DNA of 28,664 bases, taken from positions 1 through 28,664 of the forward strand of contig JAEWPH010000109.1 of the NCBI GenBank assembly GCA_023460715.1, written 5' to 3'. Below the pieces are notes generated by a model. That model saw only the letters and a list, made by a program, of their open reading frames with translations, ran no database searches and had not been told where the DNA came from. Positions 8,418-18,107 of the stretch are shown in pieces. The position numbers were made by a program, and so were the translations under genes. Numbering within the stretch: the first letter of the stretch is position 1; every line of letters begins with the position of its first letter. The stretch comes from Pseudomonadota bacterium (GTDB lineage: Bacteria > Pseudomonadota > Gammaproteobacteria > Burkholderiales > Burkholderiaceae_C).

Positions 8418-9592
8418 AACAACGTCTCACGGTTCTGGGGTCGACGGGTTCGATCGGCACGAGCACGCTCGATGTGGTGGAGCGCCACCCCGATCGCTAC
8501 GAAGTCTTCGCCCTGAGCGGGGCCACGCAGGTGGACCTGCTGCTGGCCCAGTGCGCACGTCTGCGCCCGCGCTTCGCCGTCATGGCCAGTGCCGAGCATG
8601 CGCGGGAGTTGGCCCGCAAGATCCGCGACCAGGGCCTTCCCACCGAGGTGCTGGACGCGCCGGACGCGCTGGAGCAGATCGCTTCGCATCCCGAGGTGGA
8701 TGCGGTGATGGCCTCCATCGTCGGTGCGGCCGGCCTGGCGCCCTGCCTCGCGGCAGCCCGCGCTGGCAAGCGGCTGCTGCTGGCCAACAAGGAGGCCCTG
8801 GTCGTCGGCGGCGAGGTCTTCATGGCCGCCGTGCGCGACGGCGGCGCCACGCTGCTGCCCATCGACAGCGAGCATTCGGCCATCTTCCAGAGCCTGCCCG
8901 AAGACCCGTCCACTTGGGCCCGGCGCGTGGACCATGTCCTGCTCACCGCCTCTGGGGGGCCGTTCCGTTCGCGCGATCCGGCCACGCTGCGCGACGTCAC
9001 GCCCGAGCAAGCCTGTGCGCATCCCAACTTCGCGATGGGCCGCAAGATCTCGGTGGACTCCGCCACGATGATGAACAAGGCGCTGGAGGTAATCGAGGCG
9101 CGCTGGCTTTTCGACCTGGCGCCCGAGCAGATCAAGGTGGTGATCCATCCGCAGCAGATCATCCATTCGATGGTGCAGTTCGTCGATGCCTCGGTCATCG
9201 CCCAGCTGGGCACGCCCGACATGCGCGTGCCCATCGCCTGCGGACTGGCCTGGCCGGAGCGCATCGAGAGCGGGGCGGGGCGGCTGGACTTCACCATGCT
9301 CGCGGCCCTGACCTTCGAAGAGGCGGACGCCCGCCGCTTCCCCGGCCTGCACCTGTCGTGGCAGGCCCTGCGCGCCGCGCCCGGCACGACCGCCGTGCTG
9401 AATGCGGCCAACGAGGTGGCGGTGGACGCCTTTCTCGGACGGCGCATCCGCTTTGACCAGATCCACCAGCTCAACCTTGCAACTTTGCAGGCCCTGGCCC
9501 CCTCCAAGCCGGATTCGCTGGCGGCCCTTCTGGCGCTGGACGCCGAGGCCCGTGCCGTTGCGCGGCAGTGCATCGGCCGGCTGGCGGACTGA
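8414..9592 (+). CDS. dxr: 1-deoxy-D-xylulose 5-phosphate reductoisomerase
   Basis: 392 residues (E. coli 398). Seen: the NADPH loop GSTGSIG at residues 9-15, metal and substrate ligands Asp151 and Glu153 in PIDSEHSAIFQ, and Asn221, Lys222 and Glu225 in MNKALEVIEARWLF. All essential residues are present. It converts DXP to 2-C-methyl-D-erythritol 4-phosphate, the committed step of the MEP isoprenoid pathway that feeds the uppS product encoded just upstream. The start codon overlaps the cdsA stop. It is followed by a 147-bp gap containing a degenerate repeat copy. Confidence 0.98.
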   Translation: MKQRLTVLGSTGSIGTSTLDVVERHPDRYEVFALSGATQVDLLLAQCARLRPRFAVMASAEHARELARKIRDQGLPTEVLDAPDALEQIASHPEVDAVMASIVGAAGLAPCLAAARAGKRLLLANKEALVVGGEVFMAAVRDGGATLLPIDSEHSAIFQSLPEDPSTWARRVDHVLLTASGGPFRSRDPATLRDVTPEQACAHPNFAMGRKISVDSATMMNKALEVIEARWLFDLAPEQIKVVIHPQQIIHSMVQFVDASVIAQLGTPDMRVPIACGLAWPERIESGAGRLDFTMLAALTFEEADARRFPGLHLSWQALRAAPGTTAVLNAANEVAVDAFLGRRIRFDQIHQLNLATLQALAPSKPDSLAALLALDAEARAVARQCIGRLAD

Positions 9593-9606
9593 GCAGGCCG
9601 CTGGAT

Positions 9607-9669
9607 GCTATGAAATCCGAAGCTGCATGCGCTGATATACCGGGCATTTGGATATCAAATGGCTTTGAA
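9607..9669 (+). repeat. Short interspersed repeat, copy B (degenerate)
   Basis: Same element as at 2009-2062, here on the plus strand: AGCTG at 9621-9625, 3 bases, GCGC at 9629-9632, 11 bases, then GCATTTGG in place of GCGCTGG. The hairpin arm is lost, so this is an old copy. It occupies the dxr-rseP gap. A second fragment resembling its first 18 bases (GCTATGAATTCAGAAG) follows near 9692-9709. Confidence 0.5.
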
Positions 9670-9739
9670 GTGCAAGCTGGAAAAGCGTAGTGCGCTATGA
9701 ATTCAGAAGTTACAGGCCGACCCCGTTGAAGGATTCATC

Positions 9740-11104
9740 TTGCTGACCGTCGTTGCTTTCATCGTCGCGCTCGGGCTGCTCATCGCCGTCCACGAGTACG
9801 GCCACTACCGCGTGGCCGTGGCCTGCGGCGTCAAGGTGCTGCGCTTCTCGGTCGGCTTCGGGCGCCCGCTATTGCGCTGGCAGCCCAAGGGTTCGCCGAC
9901 CGAATTTGTCATCGGCGCCGTTCCGCTAGGTGGCTATGTGCGCATGCTCGACGAGCGCGAGGCGCCCGTCGCGTCGCACGAGCGCCATCTGGCCTTCAAC
10001 ACCCAGCCGCTGCGCTCCCGTGCGGCCATCGTGGCTGCGGGTCCGGCGGCCAACCTGCTGCTGGCGATCGTCCTGTATGCGGTGGTCAACTGGGCTGGTG
10101 TGGACGAGCCCAAGGCGTTTCTGGCCAGCCCGGTGGCCGGATCGGTCGCCCAGCAGGCGGGCCTGCGCGGCGGCGAGCTGGTGGTGTCCGCGGCCCTGGG
10201 CGGCGAAGAGCCGGAGGCCGTCCGCTCCTTCGAGGATCTGCGCTGGACGCTGACCCGCGGCGCGCTGGACGGGGTGAACGTGCGGCTGGACGTCGAGCCC
10301 GCGCCGGGCGCCGTCCATCGGCAGATCGTGCTGGACCTCGCCGCGATCGAGACCCGGGAGGCGGACGCCCAGTTGTTCCGCAAGATCGGCATCCTGGGCC
10401 CATGGACGCGCCCGGTGCTGGGCGGGATCATGGAAGGCAGCGCCGGCGAACGGGCTGGGCTGCGCCAGGGAGACGTGGTGCAGCGCGTCGGTGCCACGGA
10501 CGTGGTGGACGGCCAGCAACTGCGCGAGCTGATCCGCACCTCCGTGCGCGATGGACAGCCGCTGCAGCAGCCCTGGCGCGTGCTGCGCGATGGGCAGGAA
10601 CTCACGCTGCCGGTGACACCGGAACTGCAGCGCGACGCTTCGGGCGCGGCCGTGGGCCGCCTGGGCGCCTACGTGGGTGCGCAGCCCGAATTCGTCACCG
10701 TGCGCCACGGCCCGGTCGAAGGCCTGTGGAACGGCGTGGTTCGCACCTGGGAGGTGTCGGTGCTCACGCTGCGCATGATGGGCCGCATGGTCATCGGCGA
10801 AGCCTCGCTGAAGAACCTGAGCGGTCCCCTGACCATTGCCGATTACGCCGGCCGTTCGGCCAGCCTGGGCCTCACCCAGTACCTCGTGTTTCTGGCGCTG
10901 ATCAGCGTCAGTCTGGGGGTGCTCAACCTGCTGCCGCTGCCCGTCCTCGATGGGGGGCACCTGATGTATTATCTTTGGGAAGGTGTGACCGGCAAGGGCG
11001 TGTCTGAAGCCTGGATGGAGCGACTGCAGCGCGGCGGTGTCGTGGTGCTTCTCCTGATGATGTCCATCGCCCTGTTCAACGATGTCACCCGGCTCTTTGG
11101 CTAA
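9740..11104 (+). CDS. rseP: Site-2 protease RseP (inner-membrane zinc metalloprotease)
   Basis: 454 residues (E. coli 450). Seen: zinc motif HEYGH at residues 18-22 in the first membrane helix, two PDZ domains (about residues 120-200 and 225-300, with AGLRGGELVV and AGLRQGDVV), and NLLPLPVLDGGHL with the third zinc ligand Asp404 in a C-terminal helix. The start is TTG at 9740 with AAGGA 7-8 nt upstream; no ATG fits. Family role: cleaves the membrane anti-sigma factor RseA after DegS, releasing sigma-E, and clears signal-peptide remnants. Its place before bamA and skp puts the envelope-stress protease with the genes that the stress response serves. The rseA gene is not in this window. Confidence 0.97.
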   Translation: MLTVVAFIVALGLLIAVHEYGHYRVAVACGVKVLRFSVGFGRPLLRWQPKGSPTEFVIGAVPLGGYVRMLDEREAPVASHERHLAFNTQPLRSRAAIVAAGPAANLLLAIVLYAVVNWAGVDEPKAFLASPVAGSVAQQAGLRGGELVVSAALGGEEPEAVRSFEDLRWTLTRGALDGVNVRLDVEPAPGAVHRQIVLDLAAIETREADAQLFRKIGILGPWTRPVLGGIMEGSAGERAGLRQGDVVQRVGATDVVDGQQLRELIRTSVRDGQPLQQPWRVLRDGQELTLPVTPELQRDASGAAVGRLGAYVGAQPEFVTVRHGPVEGLWNGVVRTWEVSVLTLRMMGRMVIGEASLKNLSGPLTIADYAGRSASLGLTQYLVFLALISVSLGVLNLLPLPVLDGGHLMYYLWEGVTGKGVSEAWMERLQRGGVVVLLLMMSIALFNDVTRLFG

Positions 11105-11152
11105 CCTGTTCGCCGCCTGCCAGTCGCAAGGTCGGTTCCTCCTGCTTCATTC

Positions 11153-13450
11153 ATGAAAAAACACATCAATCGCATGGGCGTGCGCACCGCGGCAGCCGTT
11201 GCCGCAATGGTCTTTGCCGCCAACGCCGCCTGGGCACTGGAGCCCTTCAGGGTGCAGGACATCCGGGTGGAAGGCTTGCAACGGGTGGAGCCCGGCACCA
11301 TCTTCGCATCGCTGCCGCTGCGCGTGGGCGACGAGTACAACGATGAAAAGGGCTCCGCCGCCATCCGTGCGCTGTTCGCACTGGGCCTGTTCAAGGACGT
11401 CCGCCTGGAAGCCACCGGCAACGTGCTGGTGGTGGTTGTGGAAGAGCGGCCCACCATCGCCGACGTGGACTTCGCCGGCACCAAGGAATTCGACAAGGAC
11501 ACTCTCAAGAAGGCCATGCGCGACGTGGGCCTGACGGAAGGGCGGCCCTTCGACAAGGCGCTGGCCGACCGCGCGGAGCAGGAGCTCAAGCGCCAGTACA
11601 TCAACAAGAGCCTGTACGGCGCCGAGGTGGTGACCACCGTAACGCCCATCGAGCGCAACCGCGTGAACCTGACTTTCACGGTGACCGAAGGCGAGCCCGC
11701 CAAGATCAAGGACATCCGCATCGTCGGCAACAAGGCCTTCAGCGAATCCACGCTAAAGGGCCTGTTCGACCAGGACACGGGCGGCTGGCTCAGCTGGTAC
11801 ACCAAGTCCGACCGCTACTCCCGCGCCAAGCTCAACGCCGACCTGGAAACCCTGCGCTCGTACTACCTGTCGCGCGGCTATCTGGAGTTCCGCGTGGATT
11901 CCACGCAGGTGGCCATCTCGCCGGACAAGCAGGACATCTCCATCACGGTCAACGTGACGGAAGGCCAGAGCTACGTCGTGTCCGGCGTGAAGGTCGAGGG
12001 CAACTACCTTGAGCGTGAAGACGAGTTCAAGTCGCTCATCACCATCGTTCCGGGCGAGCCCTACAACGCCGACAAGGTCGCCGAAACCACCAAGGCCTTC
12101 ACCGACCACTTCGGCAACTTCGGCTTCGCCTTCGCACGCGTCGAGGCGGTGCCTGAGATCGACCGCGAGAACAACCGCGTGGCCATCGTCCTGCGGGCCG
12201 AGCCGGCACGCCGCGCCTATGTGCGCCGCATCGTCCTGGGCGGCAACAACCGGACGCGCGACGAAGTCATCCGCCGCGAGTTCCGCCAGTACGAGGCGTC
12301 CTGGTACGACGGCGACAAGATCAAGCTGTCGCGCGACCGCGTGGACCGCCTGGGCTTCTTCACCGAGGTGAACGTCGAAACGCAGGAAGTGTCGGGCACC
12401 GCCGATCAGGTCGACCTGGTGGTGAATGTCGTGGAAAAGCCCACTGGCTCGCTGCAGCTGGGCGCCGGCTTCTCCAGTGCCGAAAAGATCTCGCTGTCCT
12501 TCGGCATCAAGCAGGAGAACGTGTTCGGCTCGGGCCATTACCTGGGCATCGACGTCAACACCAGCAAATACAACCGGACGCTGGTCCTGAGCACGACCGA
12601 CCCGTACTTCACCCAGGACGGCATTTCCCGCACCGTGGACCTGTACTACCGCACGACCCGGCCCTACCAGGACCAGGGCGGCAACTACAAACTGGCCACC
12701 CTGGGCTCCAGCGTACGCTTCGGCATCCCGTTCAGCGAGACCGACACCGTGTTCTTCGGCGGTGGCGTCGAGCAGACGGAAATCCAGTCCGGCACGAACA
12801 TTCCCGCTGCCTATCTGGCCTACCAGGATCGCTACGGCTCGACCAGCCTGGCTGTGCCGCTGACCATCGGCTGGTCGCGCGACGACCGCGACAGCGCCCT
12901 GGCGCCCAACAGCGGGCGCTACCAGCGCCTGAATTCCGAACTGTCGGTGGCGGGCGACGCGCGGTACGTGCGCGGCAACTACCAGTACCAGCACTATGTG
13001 CCGCTGAACAAGCAGTTCACCGTGGCCTTCAATGGTGAGCTGGGCTGGGGCAAGGGCATGAACGGCCGGCCTTTCCCCGTGTTCAAGAACTACTACTCGG
13101 GCGGTCTCGGATCGGTGCGCGGCTTCGAGCAGGGCACCCTGGGCCCGCGCGACGTGACCGGCGCTTCGCTGGGCGGCTCCAAGAAGGTGACGCTCAACGC
13201 CGAACTGGTCGCTCCTTTCCCAGGTGCCGGCAATGACCGCACGCTGCGCGTGTTCACTTTCCTGGACGCCGGCAACGTGTACGGCGACGGCGAGAAGGTG
13301 GAGTTCAGCGAGATGCGCGCTTCCACCGGCCTGGGCCTGAGCTGGATTTCCCCCCTGGGTCCGCTGCGCATCGCGTACGCCCAGCCCGTTCGCAAATTTG
13401 CAGGCGATAAAATCCAAAAACTGCAATTCCAAATCGGAACCTCTTTCTAA
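11153..13450 (+). CDS. bamA: Outer membrane protein assembly factor BamA
   Basis: 765 residues. Seen: a signal peptide (KKH...R, hydrophobic stretch, AAWA) with likely cleavage after Ala28, five POTRA domains over roughly residues 30-350, and a C-terminal beta-barrel. The barrel contains the VRGF loop motif (GSVRGFEQGTLGPRD) and ends in an aromatic beta-signal (LQFQIGTSF). BamA inserts beta-barrel proteins into the outer membrane. No strong Shine-Dalgarno is seen before the ATG. The stop codon shares one base with the skp start (TAATG), so Skp translation is likely coupled. Confidence 0.98.
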   Translation: MKKHINRMGVRTAAAVAAMVFAANAAWALEPFRVQDIRVEGLQRVEPGTIFASLPLRVGDEYNDEKGSAAIRALFALGLFKDVRLEATGNVLVVVVEERPTIADVDFAGTKEFDKDTLKKAMRDVGLTEGRPFDKALADRAEQELKRQYINKSLYGAEVVTTVTPIERNRVNLTFTVTEGEPAKIKDIRIVGNKAFSESTLKGLFDQDTGGWLSWYTKSDRYSRAKLNADLETLRSYYLSRGYLEFRVDSTQVAISPDKQDISITVNVTEGQSYVVSGVKVEGNYLEREDEFKSLITIVPGEPYNADKVAETTKAFTDHFGNFGFAFARVEAVPEIDRENNRVAIVLRAEPARRAYVRRIVLGGNNRTRDEVIRREFRQYEASWYDGDKIKLSRDRVDRLGFFTEVNVETQEVSGTADQVDLVVNVVEKPTGSLQLGAGFSSAEKISLSFGIKQENVFGSGHYLGIDVNTSKYNRTLVLSTTDPYFTQDGISRTVDLYYRTTRPYQDQGGNYKLATLGSSVRFGIPFSETDTVFFGGGVEQTEIQSGTNIPAAYLAYQDRYGSTSLAVPLTIGWSRDDRDSALAPNSGRYQRLNSELSVAGDARYVRGNYQYQHYVPLNKQFTVAFNGELGWGKGMNGRPFPVFKNYYSGGLGSVRGFEQGTLGPRDVTGASLGGSKKVTLNAELVAPFPGAGNDRTLRVFTFLDAGNVYGDGEKVEFSEMRASTGLGLSWISPLGPLRIAYAQPVRKFAGDKIQKLQFQIGTSF

Positions 13451-13965
13451 TGAAACCTCTGTCTCGCCATATTTCGCTGCTGGTTCTGTTGGGCTCCGTC
13501 GCTGTCGCTGCACCGGTGCAGGCGCAGGAGTTCAAGGCCGGCTTCGTGAACACCGACCGCATCTTCCGCGAGGCCTCCACCGCCAAGGCGGCGCAGGCCA
13601 AGCTCGAGCAGGAATTCTCCAAGCGTGAGAAGGACCTGATCGAGCAGGGCAATGCGCTCAAGAGCGCATCGGAAAAGTTCGAACGTGAAGCGCCCACGAT
13701 GGCCGAGAGCCAGCGCACCACGCGCCAGCGCCAGCTGGTCGATCAGGACCGCGACTTCCAGCGCAAGCGCCGTGAGTTCCAGGAAGACCTGGGCACGCGC
13801 AAGAACGAAGAGCTGGGCCAGGTGCTCGAGCGCGCCAACAAGGTCGTCAAGCAGGTCGCCGAAGCCGAGAAGTACGACGTGATCCTGCAGGAAGCCGTCT
13901 ACATCAATCCCAAGCACGACATCACCGACAAGGTGATCAAGGCGCTGAATGGCGCTGGCAAGTGA
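13450..13965 (+). CDS. skp: OmpH/Skp-family periplasmic chaperone
   Basis: 171 residues (Skp about 160). Seen: a signal peptide with cleavage likely after VQA (residue 25), the mature start FKAGFVNTDRIFREA, then long charged coiled-coil helices rich in Lys, Arg, Glu and Gln (residues about 45-125), and a C-terminal strand DVILQEAVYINP. This fits the trimeric jellyfish fold that holds unfolded outer-membrane proteins on their way to BamA. It starts on the last base of the bamA stop and precedes lpxD, the classical order. Confidence 0.95.
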   Translation: MKPLSRHISLLVLLGSVAVAAPVQAQEFKAGFVNTDRIFREASTAKAAQAKLEQEFSKREKDLIEQGNALKSASEKFEREAPTMAESQRTTRQRQLVDQDRDFQRKRREFQEDLGTRKNEELGQVLERANKVVKQVAEAEKYDVILQEAVYINPKHDITDKVIKALNGAGK

Positions 13966-13989
13966 TGCCGGTGCTGTGACGGACTGCGC

Positions 13990-14970
13990 GTGAGCTTGCG
14001 TCTCGGCCAATTCGTCGATGCGCTCGGTGGCACGTTGGAAGGGGGGAGCAGGGATACGGAAATTCTCCGTATCGCCTCCCTGGAATCCGCCGGGCCTGGC
14101 GATCTGGCCTTTCTGAACAACCCGAGATACCAGTCGCAACTGGCCGCCTCCCGGGCGGCTTGTGTCATTGTGGCGCCTTCGATGAGAGAGGCAGCGCTGG
14201 CTCGCGGTGCCTGCATCGTGGCCGAATCGCCCTATGTGTACTTCGCCCGCGCTACCCAGTTGTGGAAGCGCGCGCAGGCCGGCGGTGCTGCAGCCGGGGT
14301 GCATCCGAGCGCGGTAGTGGATCCGGATGCCGTAGTGGACCCTACGGCGGTGATCGGACCCCTGTGCGTGGTGGAGCGGGGCGCGCGCATCGGGGCGCAG
14401 ACGGTGCTGACGTCGCGCATCACCGTGGGCCAGGGTTGCCAGATCGGTGACCGCTGCCTGCTGCATCCCGGTGTGGTGATAGGTGCCGACGGCTTCGGCT
14501 TCGCGCCTCACCAGGGTGAGTGGGTCAAGATCGAGCAGCTCGGAGCGGTGCGTATCGGCAACGACGTGGAAATCGGTGCCAACACCTGCATCGACCGCGG
14601 GGCGCTGGACGACACCGTGATCGACGATGGTGTGAAGCTGGACAACCTCATCCAGATCGCCCACAACGTGCGCATCGGCAAGCACACCGCGATGGCGGGC
14701 ATGTCCGGCGTGGCGGGCAGCACGACGATCGGCGCGCACTGCACGATCGCGGGCGCGGCTTCCATCCTCGGTCATCTGCAGCTTGCAGACCATGTGCACA
14801 TTTCCACGAACACCGTGGTGTCGCATTCCATTTCGCGGCCCGGCCAGTACACGGGCGTGTTCCCAATGGACGAAAATGCGAAGTGGGAAAAGAACGCCGC
14901 CACGCTCCGGCAGCTGTATCGCCTGCGCGAACGGATCAAGGCTCTCGAACAAACACTAAAGGACGGCTAG
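13990..14970 (+). CDS. lpxD: UDP-3-O-(3-hydroxyacyl)glucosamine N-acyltransferase
   Basis: 326 residues (E. coli 341) from a GTG at 13990. Seen: an N-terminal uridine-binding domain ([13 protein letters not shown]... to FLNNPRY), a left-handed beta-helix of hexapeptide repeats (about residues 100-290), catalytic His225 in [13 protein letters not shown] matching E. coli His239, and a C-terminal helix [13 protein letters not shown]. It adds the second 3-hydroxyacyl chain, on nitrogen, from acyl-ACP during lipid A synthesis. It is followed by fabZ after 12 bp. Confidence 0.97.
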   Translation: MSLRLGQFVDALGGTLEGGSRDTEILRIASLESAGPGDLAFLNNPRYQSQLAASRAACVIVAPSMREAALARGACIVAESPYVYFARATQLWKRAQAGGAAAGVHPSAVVDPDAVVDPTAVIGPLCVVERGARIGAQTVLTSRITVGQGCQIGDRCLLHPGVVIGADGFGFAPHQGEWVKIEQLGAVRIGNDVEIGANTCIDRGALDDTVIDDGVKLDNLIQIAHNVRIGKHTAMAGMSGVAGSTTIGAHCTIAGAASILGHLQLADHVHISTNTVVSHSISRPGQYTGVFPMDENAKWEKNAATLRQLYRLRERIKALEQTLKDG

Positions 14971-14982
14971 ACCGCCCAACCA

Positions 14983-15423
14983 ATGATGGACATCCACCAA
15001 ATTCTCAAGCTGCTGCCGCACCGTTATCCGTTTCTGCTGGTGGACCGTGTGGTCGAGCTCGACCGGGGCAAGCGCATCCAGGCGCTGAAGAACGTCACCA
15101 TCAACGAGCCGTTCTTCACGGGGCACTTTCCCGCCCGTCCGGTGATGCCCGGCGTGCTGATGCTGGAAGCCCTGGCCCAGGCCGCGGGGCTGCTGTCGTT
15201 CGACATGATGGGCGAGGCGCCCGGCGACGACAAGGTCTTCTATTTCGTCGGCATCGACGGCGCGCGTTTCAAGCGCCCGGTGGAACCGGGGGACCAATTG
15301 ATCCTCGAGGTGGAACTGGACCGCATCAAGGGCGGCATCTACAAGTTCAAGGGCGTGGCCCGCGTGGGCGACAGCATCGCCTGCGAAGCCGAGATCATGT
15401 GCACCATGCGCTCCGTCGTCTGA
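14983..15423 (+). CDS. fabZ: 3-hydroxyacyl-ACP dehydratase FabZ
   Basis: 146 residues, a normal hot-dog-fold length. Seen: [13 protein letters not shown] near the N-terminus and the catalytic pair His48 ([14 protein letters not shown]) and Glu62 (LMLEALAQA). Two ATGs in tandem start the gene; either may be used. It dehydrates 3-hydroxyacyl-ACP to trans-2-enoyl-ACP and so competes with LpxA and LpxD for the same hydroxyacyl-ACP pool, which explains its fixed place between lpxD and lpxA. Confidence 0.98.
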   Translation: MMDIHQILKLLPHRYPFLLVDRVVELDRGKRIQALKNVTINEPFFTGHFPARPVMPGVLMLEALAQAAGLLSFDMMGEAPGDDKVFYFVGIDGARFKRPVEPGDQLILEVELDRIKGGIYKFKGVARVGDSIACEAEIMCTMRSVV

Positions 15424-15443
15424 TGGGTTGAGGCAGCGGGTAC

Positions 15444-16232
15444 GTGAGCACCATCCATTCCACAGCCATCGTCGACCCGGCGGCGCGCATCGATGCGTCC
15501 GCCAGCATCGGTCCGTACGCGGTCATCGGTCCGCACGTCTCCATCGGAGCGGGGACCACGGTGGGCGCGCACTGCGTGATCGAAGGCCACACGACCATCG
15601 GGCGTGACAACCGGATCTTCCAGTTCGCGTCGCTGGGCGCGGCGCCGCAGGACAAGAAATACGCCGGCGAGCCCACCGAGCTGGTCATCGGCGACCGCAA
15701 CACCATCCGCGAGTTCTGCACGTTCAACACGGGCACCACCCAGGACCGGTCGGTGACCACCATCGGCGACGACAACTGGATCATGGCGTACGTGCACATC
15801 GCGCACGATTGCGTGGTGGGCAACCAGACCGTGCTGGCCAACAATGCGACGCTGGCCGGGCATGTGACCGTGGGCCACCAGGCCATCATCGGCGGCCTGA
15901 CCGGCATCCACCAGTTCACCAAGGTGGGCGCCCACGTGATGGCCGGTTTCGCCAGCCATATCTCGCAGGACGTACCGCCCTTCATGATGGTGGACGGCAA
16001 TCCGCTGGCGGTGCGCGGCCTGAACCTGGAAGGGCTGCGCCGGCGGGGCTTCTCTGCCGAGCGCCTCGCGGCGATCAAGCAGGCGCACCGCCTGTTGTAC
16101 CGCCAGGGCCTTACGCTCGACGCCGCCATGAAGGCACTGGAAGAACTCCCGGCGGCGCATCCGGAGGCCGAAGGCGATATCGCCCTGTTACGGGACTTCA
16201 TCGCATCCTCCACGCGCGGCATCGCGCGCTGA
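15444..16232 (+). CDS. lpxA: UDP-N-acetylglucosamine O-acyltransferase
   Basis: 262 residues (E. coli 262) from a GTG at 15444. Seen: hexapeptide beta-helix repeats from the N-terminus ([20 protein letters not shown]), catalytic His121 in VHIAHDC, matching E. coli His125, and a helical C-terminal domain with [12 protein letters not shown]. First step of lipid A synthesis: 3-hydroxyacyl transfer to O-3 of UDP-GlcNAc. Counting from the catalytic His, the hydrocarbon-ruler position (Gly173 in E. coli) is Phe169 here, which predicts a shorter acyl chain than C14. It is 20 bp after fabZ. Confidence 0.98.
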   Translation: MSTIHSTAIVDPAARIDASASIGPYAVIGPHVSIGAGTTVGAHCVIEGHTTIGRDNRIFQFASLGAAPQDKKYAGEPTELVIGDRNTIREFCTFNTGTTQDRSVTTIGDDNWIMAYVHIAHDCVVGNQTVLANNATLAGHVTVGHQAIIGGLTGIHQFTKVGAHVMAGFASHISQDVPPFMMVDGNPLAVRGLNLEGLRRRGFSAERLAAIKQAHRLLYRQGLTLDAAMKALEELPAAHPEAEGDIALLRDFIASSTRGIAR

Positions 16233-16248
16233 ACCGGAGCGCGCAGCC

Positions 16249-17406
16249 ATGCAAGACACCCCGCGCATCGCGATGGTGGCCGGCGAGACGTCCGGCGACC
16301 TGCTGGCCGGCCTGCTTCTGGACGGCCTGCATGTGCAGTGGCCTGCAGTGACCGCGGAAGGCATCGGTGGCGCGCAGATGGAACGCCGGGGGTTTCGGGC
16401 CCTGTGGCCCAGCGAGCGTCTGGCGGTGCACGGCTACAGCATCGAGCTGGTGCGCCGGCTGTGGGGCATCCTGCGCATCCGCAAGCAGCTGCGCGCGCAT
16501 TTGCTGACGGAGCGTCCAGATGTTTTCATCGGTGTGGATGCGCCCGACTTCAACCTGGGTCTTGAGTCCGACCTGCGCGCTGCGGGCATCAAGACCGTGC
16601 ACTTCGTATGCCCATCCATCTGGGCCTGGCGTGCTGAGCGGGTCGACAAGATCCGCCGCAGCGCCGACCATGTGCTGTGCATCTTCCCGTTCGAGCCCGA
16701 ACTGCTCGCTCGCCACGGCATCGACGCCACCTATGTAGGGCACCCCCTGGCCCAGGTCATTCCGCTGGTCCCTGACCGGCTGGCGGCGCGCGCGCAGTTG
16801 GGGCTGGGCTCGGACGACGAAGTCCTGGCTATCCTCCCCGGCAGCCGGTCCGCCGAGGTGGCCTATATCGCCCGGCCGTTCTTCCAGGCGGCTGCACTGC
16901 TGCGCAAGACGCGGCCCAGCCTGAAGATGGTGGTGCCCGCGGTGCTGGCGCTGCATGCCCGGATTGAGCAGATCGCTGCGGAATGCGGCGTGCGCGATGC
17001 GCTGCACATCGTCGCGGGGCAGTCCCACACGGTGCTGGCTGCCTGCGATTGCACGCTGATCGCCAGCGGCACCGCGACGCTCGAAGCCGCGCTCTTCAAG
17101 CGCCCCATGGTCATCGCCTACCACATGCACCCCATCAGCTGGCGCCTGATGCAGCGCAAGCAGCTGCAGCCGTGGGTGGGACTGCCCAATATCCTCTGCC
17201 GGGATTTCGTGGTGCCCGAGCTGCTCCAGGACGCTGCCACGCCGCAGGCGCTGGCCCAGGCGGTCGAGCGCTGGCTGGATGCGCGCACGCACGATCCTGC
17301 GGCGCTCTCCGCGCTGGAGCAGCGCTTCACGGCCCTGCACGAGAGCCTGCGCCGCGACACCCCCCGATTGGCCGCTGATGCGATCCAGAAAATCCTCTCC
17401 GCCTGA
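16249..17406 (+). CDS. lpxB: Lipid A disaccharide synthase
   Basis: 385 residues (E. coli 382). Seen: [12 protein letters not shown] at the N-terminus, [32 protein letters not shown] and the C-terminal [12 protein letters not shown] and YHMHP motifs of GT family 19. It joins UDP-diacylglucosamine and lipid X into the beta-1,6 disaccharide at the inner face of the inner membrane. Its last 29 bases overlap the rnhB start, so the two are probably translationally coupled. It lies 16 bp after lpxA. Confidence 0.97.
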   Translation: MQDTPRIAMVAGETSGDLLAGLLLDGLHVQWPAVTAEGIGGAQMERRGFRALWPSERLAVHGYSIELVRRLWGILRIRKQLRAHLLTERPDVFIGVDAPDFNLGLESDLRAAGIKTVHFVCPSIWAWRAERVDKIRRSADHVLCIFPFEPELLARHGIDATYVGHPLAQVIPLVPDRLAARAQLGLGSDDEVLAILPGSRSAEVAYIARPFFQAAALLRKTRPSLKMVVPAVLALHARIEQIAAECGVRDALHIVAGQSHTVLAACDCTLIASGTATLEAALFKRPMVIAYHMHPISWRLMQRKQLQPWVGLPNILCRDFVVPELLQDAATPQALAQAVERWLDARTHDPAALSALEQRFTALHESLRRDTPRLAADAIQKILSA

Positions 17407-18034
17407 GCAGGCCAGCCTGCCCTGGCATCCGCCCGGTCTCGTGGCCGGTGTGGACGAGGCCGGCCGCGGGCCGCTGGCCGGCCCGGTGGTGGCCGCCGCG
17501 GTGATCCTGGACGACCTCCATCCGATCGCCGGACTGGCCGACTCCAAGGTGCTGACGGCCACGCGGCGCGAGGCGCTGTTCGACGAGATCCGCGCCAAGG
17601 CGCTGTGCTGCAGCATCGCCGAGGCCACCGTCGAGGAGATCGATGCGCTGAACATCCTGCAGGCGACCATGCTGGCGATGCGGCGGGCCGTGATGGGGTT
17701 GCGGCTGCGTCCGGTCCATGTGCTGGTGGATGGCAACCGTCTGCCGCAACTGGACGTACCGGCCGATGCCATCGTCAAGGGCGATGCGCGGGTGCAGGCT
17801 ATCTCCGCCGCCTCCATCCTGGCCAAGGTGCACCGCGACCGGTGGTGTCAGCAACTGCACGATGAGTTTCCGCAGTATGGTTTCGCGGCGCACAAGGGAT
17901 ACGGCACGGCCGAGCACATGCTGGCGTTGCGCGAGCATGGCGCCTGTCCACAGCATCGACGCTCCTTTGCACCCGTGGCCCAGGTGGGCGTACGGGCAGC
18001 GGGCATCTCCGAGGTGGTGCTGGCGATGGCGTGA
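17378..18034 (+). CDS. rnhB: Ribonuclease HII
   Basis: 218 residues from the ATG at 17378. The longer open frame upstream (to 17279) lies wholly inside lpxB and is not needed. Seen: all four catalytic acids, Asp26 and Glu27 in [14 protein letters not shown], Asp118 in VDGN and Asp136 in KGDA, exactly ten residues offset from E. coli Asp16, Glu17, Asp108 and Asp126; then [12 protein letters not shown]. It cuts RNA in RNA-DNA hybrids and removes single misincorporated ribonucleotides. The overlap with lpxB places it at the end of the lipid A block, as in many proteobacteria. Confidence 0.97.
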   Translation: MRSRKSSPPEQASLPWHPPGLVAGVDEAGRGPLAGPVVAAAVILDDLHPIAGLADSKVLTATRREALFDEIRAKALCCSIAEATVEEIDALNILQATMLAMRRAVMGLRLRPVHVLVDGNRLPQLDVPADAIVKGDARVQAISAASILAKVHRDRWCQQLHDEFPQYGFAAHKGYGTAEHMLALREHGACPQHRRSFAPVAQVGVRAAGISEVVLAMA

Positions 18035-18107
18035 GGCTCCGGCCTCAGCCTTGTCAACCCACTGGTCCGGTGGCCGCCGCGAGCCGGCCAACCCAGCAAC
18101 ATCTGTC

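Noticed and set aside
9692..9709. Second repeat copy in the dxr-rseP gap
   Set aside because: Only the first 18 bases resemble copy B; the GCGC spacing elements are missing, so it was not counted.
17279..17377. N-terminal extension of rnhB inside lpxB
   Set aside because: It reads Arg/Ser/Pro-rich out-of-frame lpxB sequence. The ATG at 17378 puts the catalytic acids exactly ten residues offset from E. coli RNase HII.
18032..18047. Hairpin TGAGGC-TCCG-GCCTCA at the rnhB stop as a terminator
   Set aside because: It is a perfect 6-bp stem but has no T tract after it, so terminator function is not supported.
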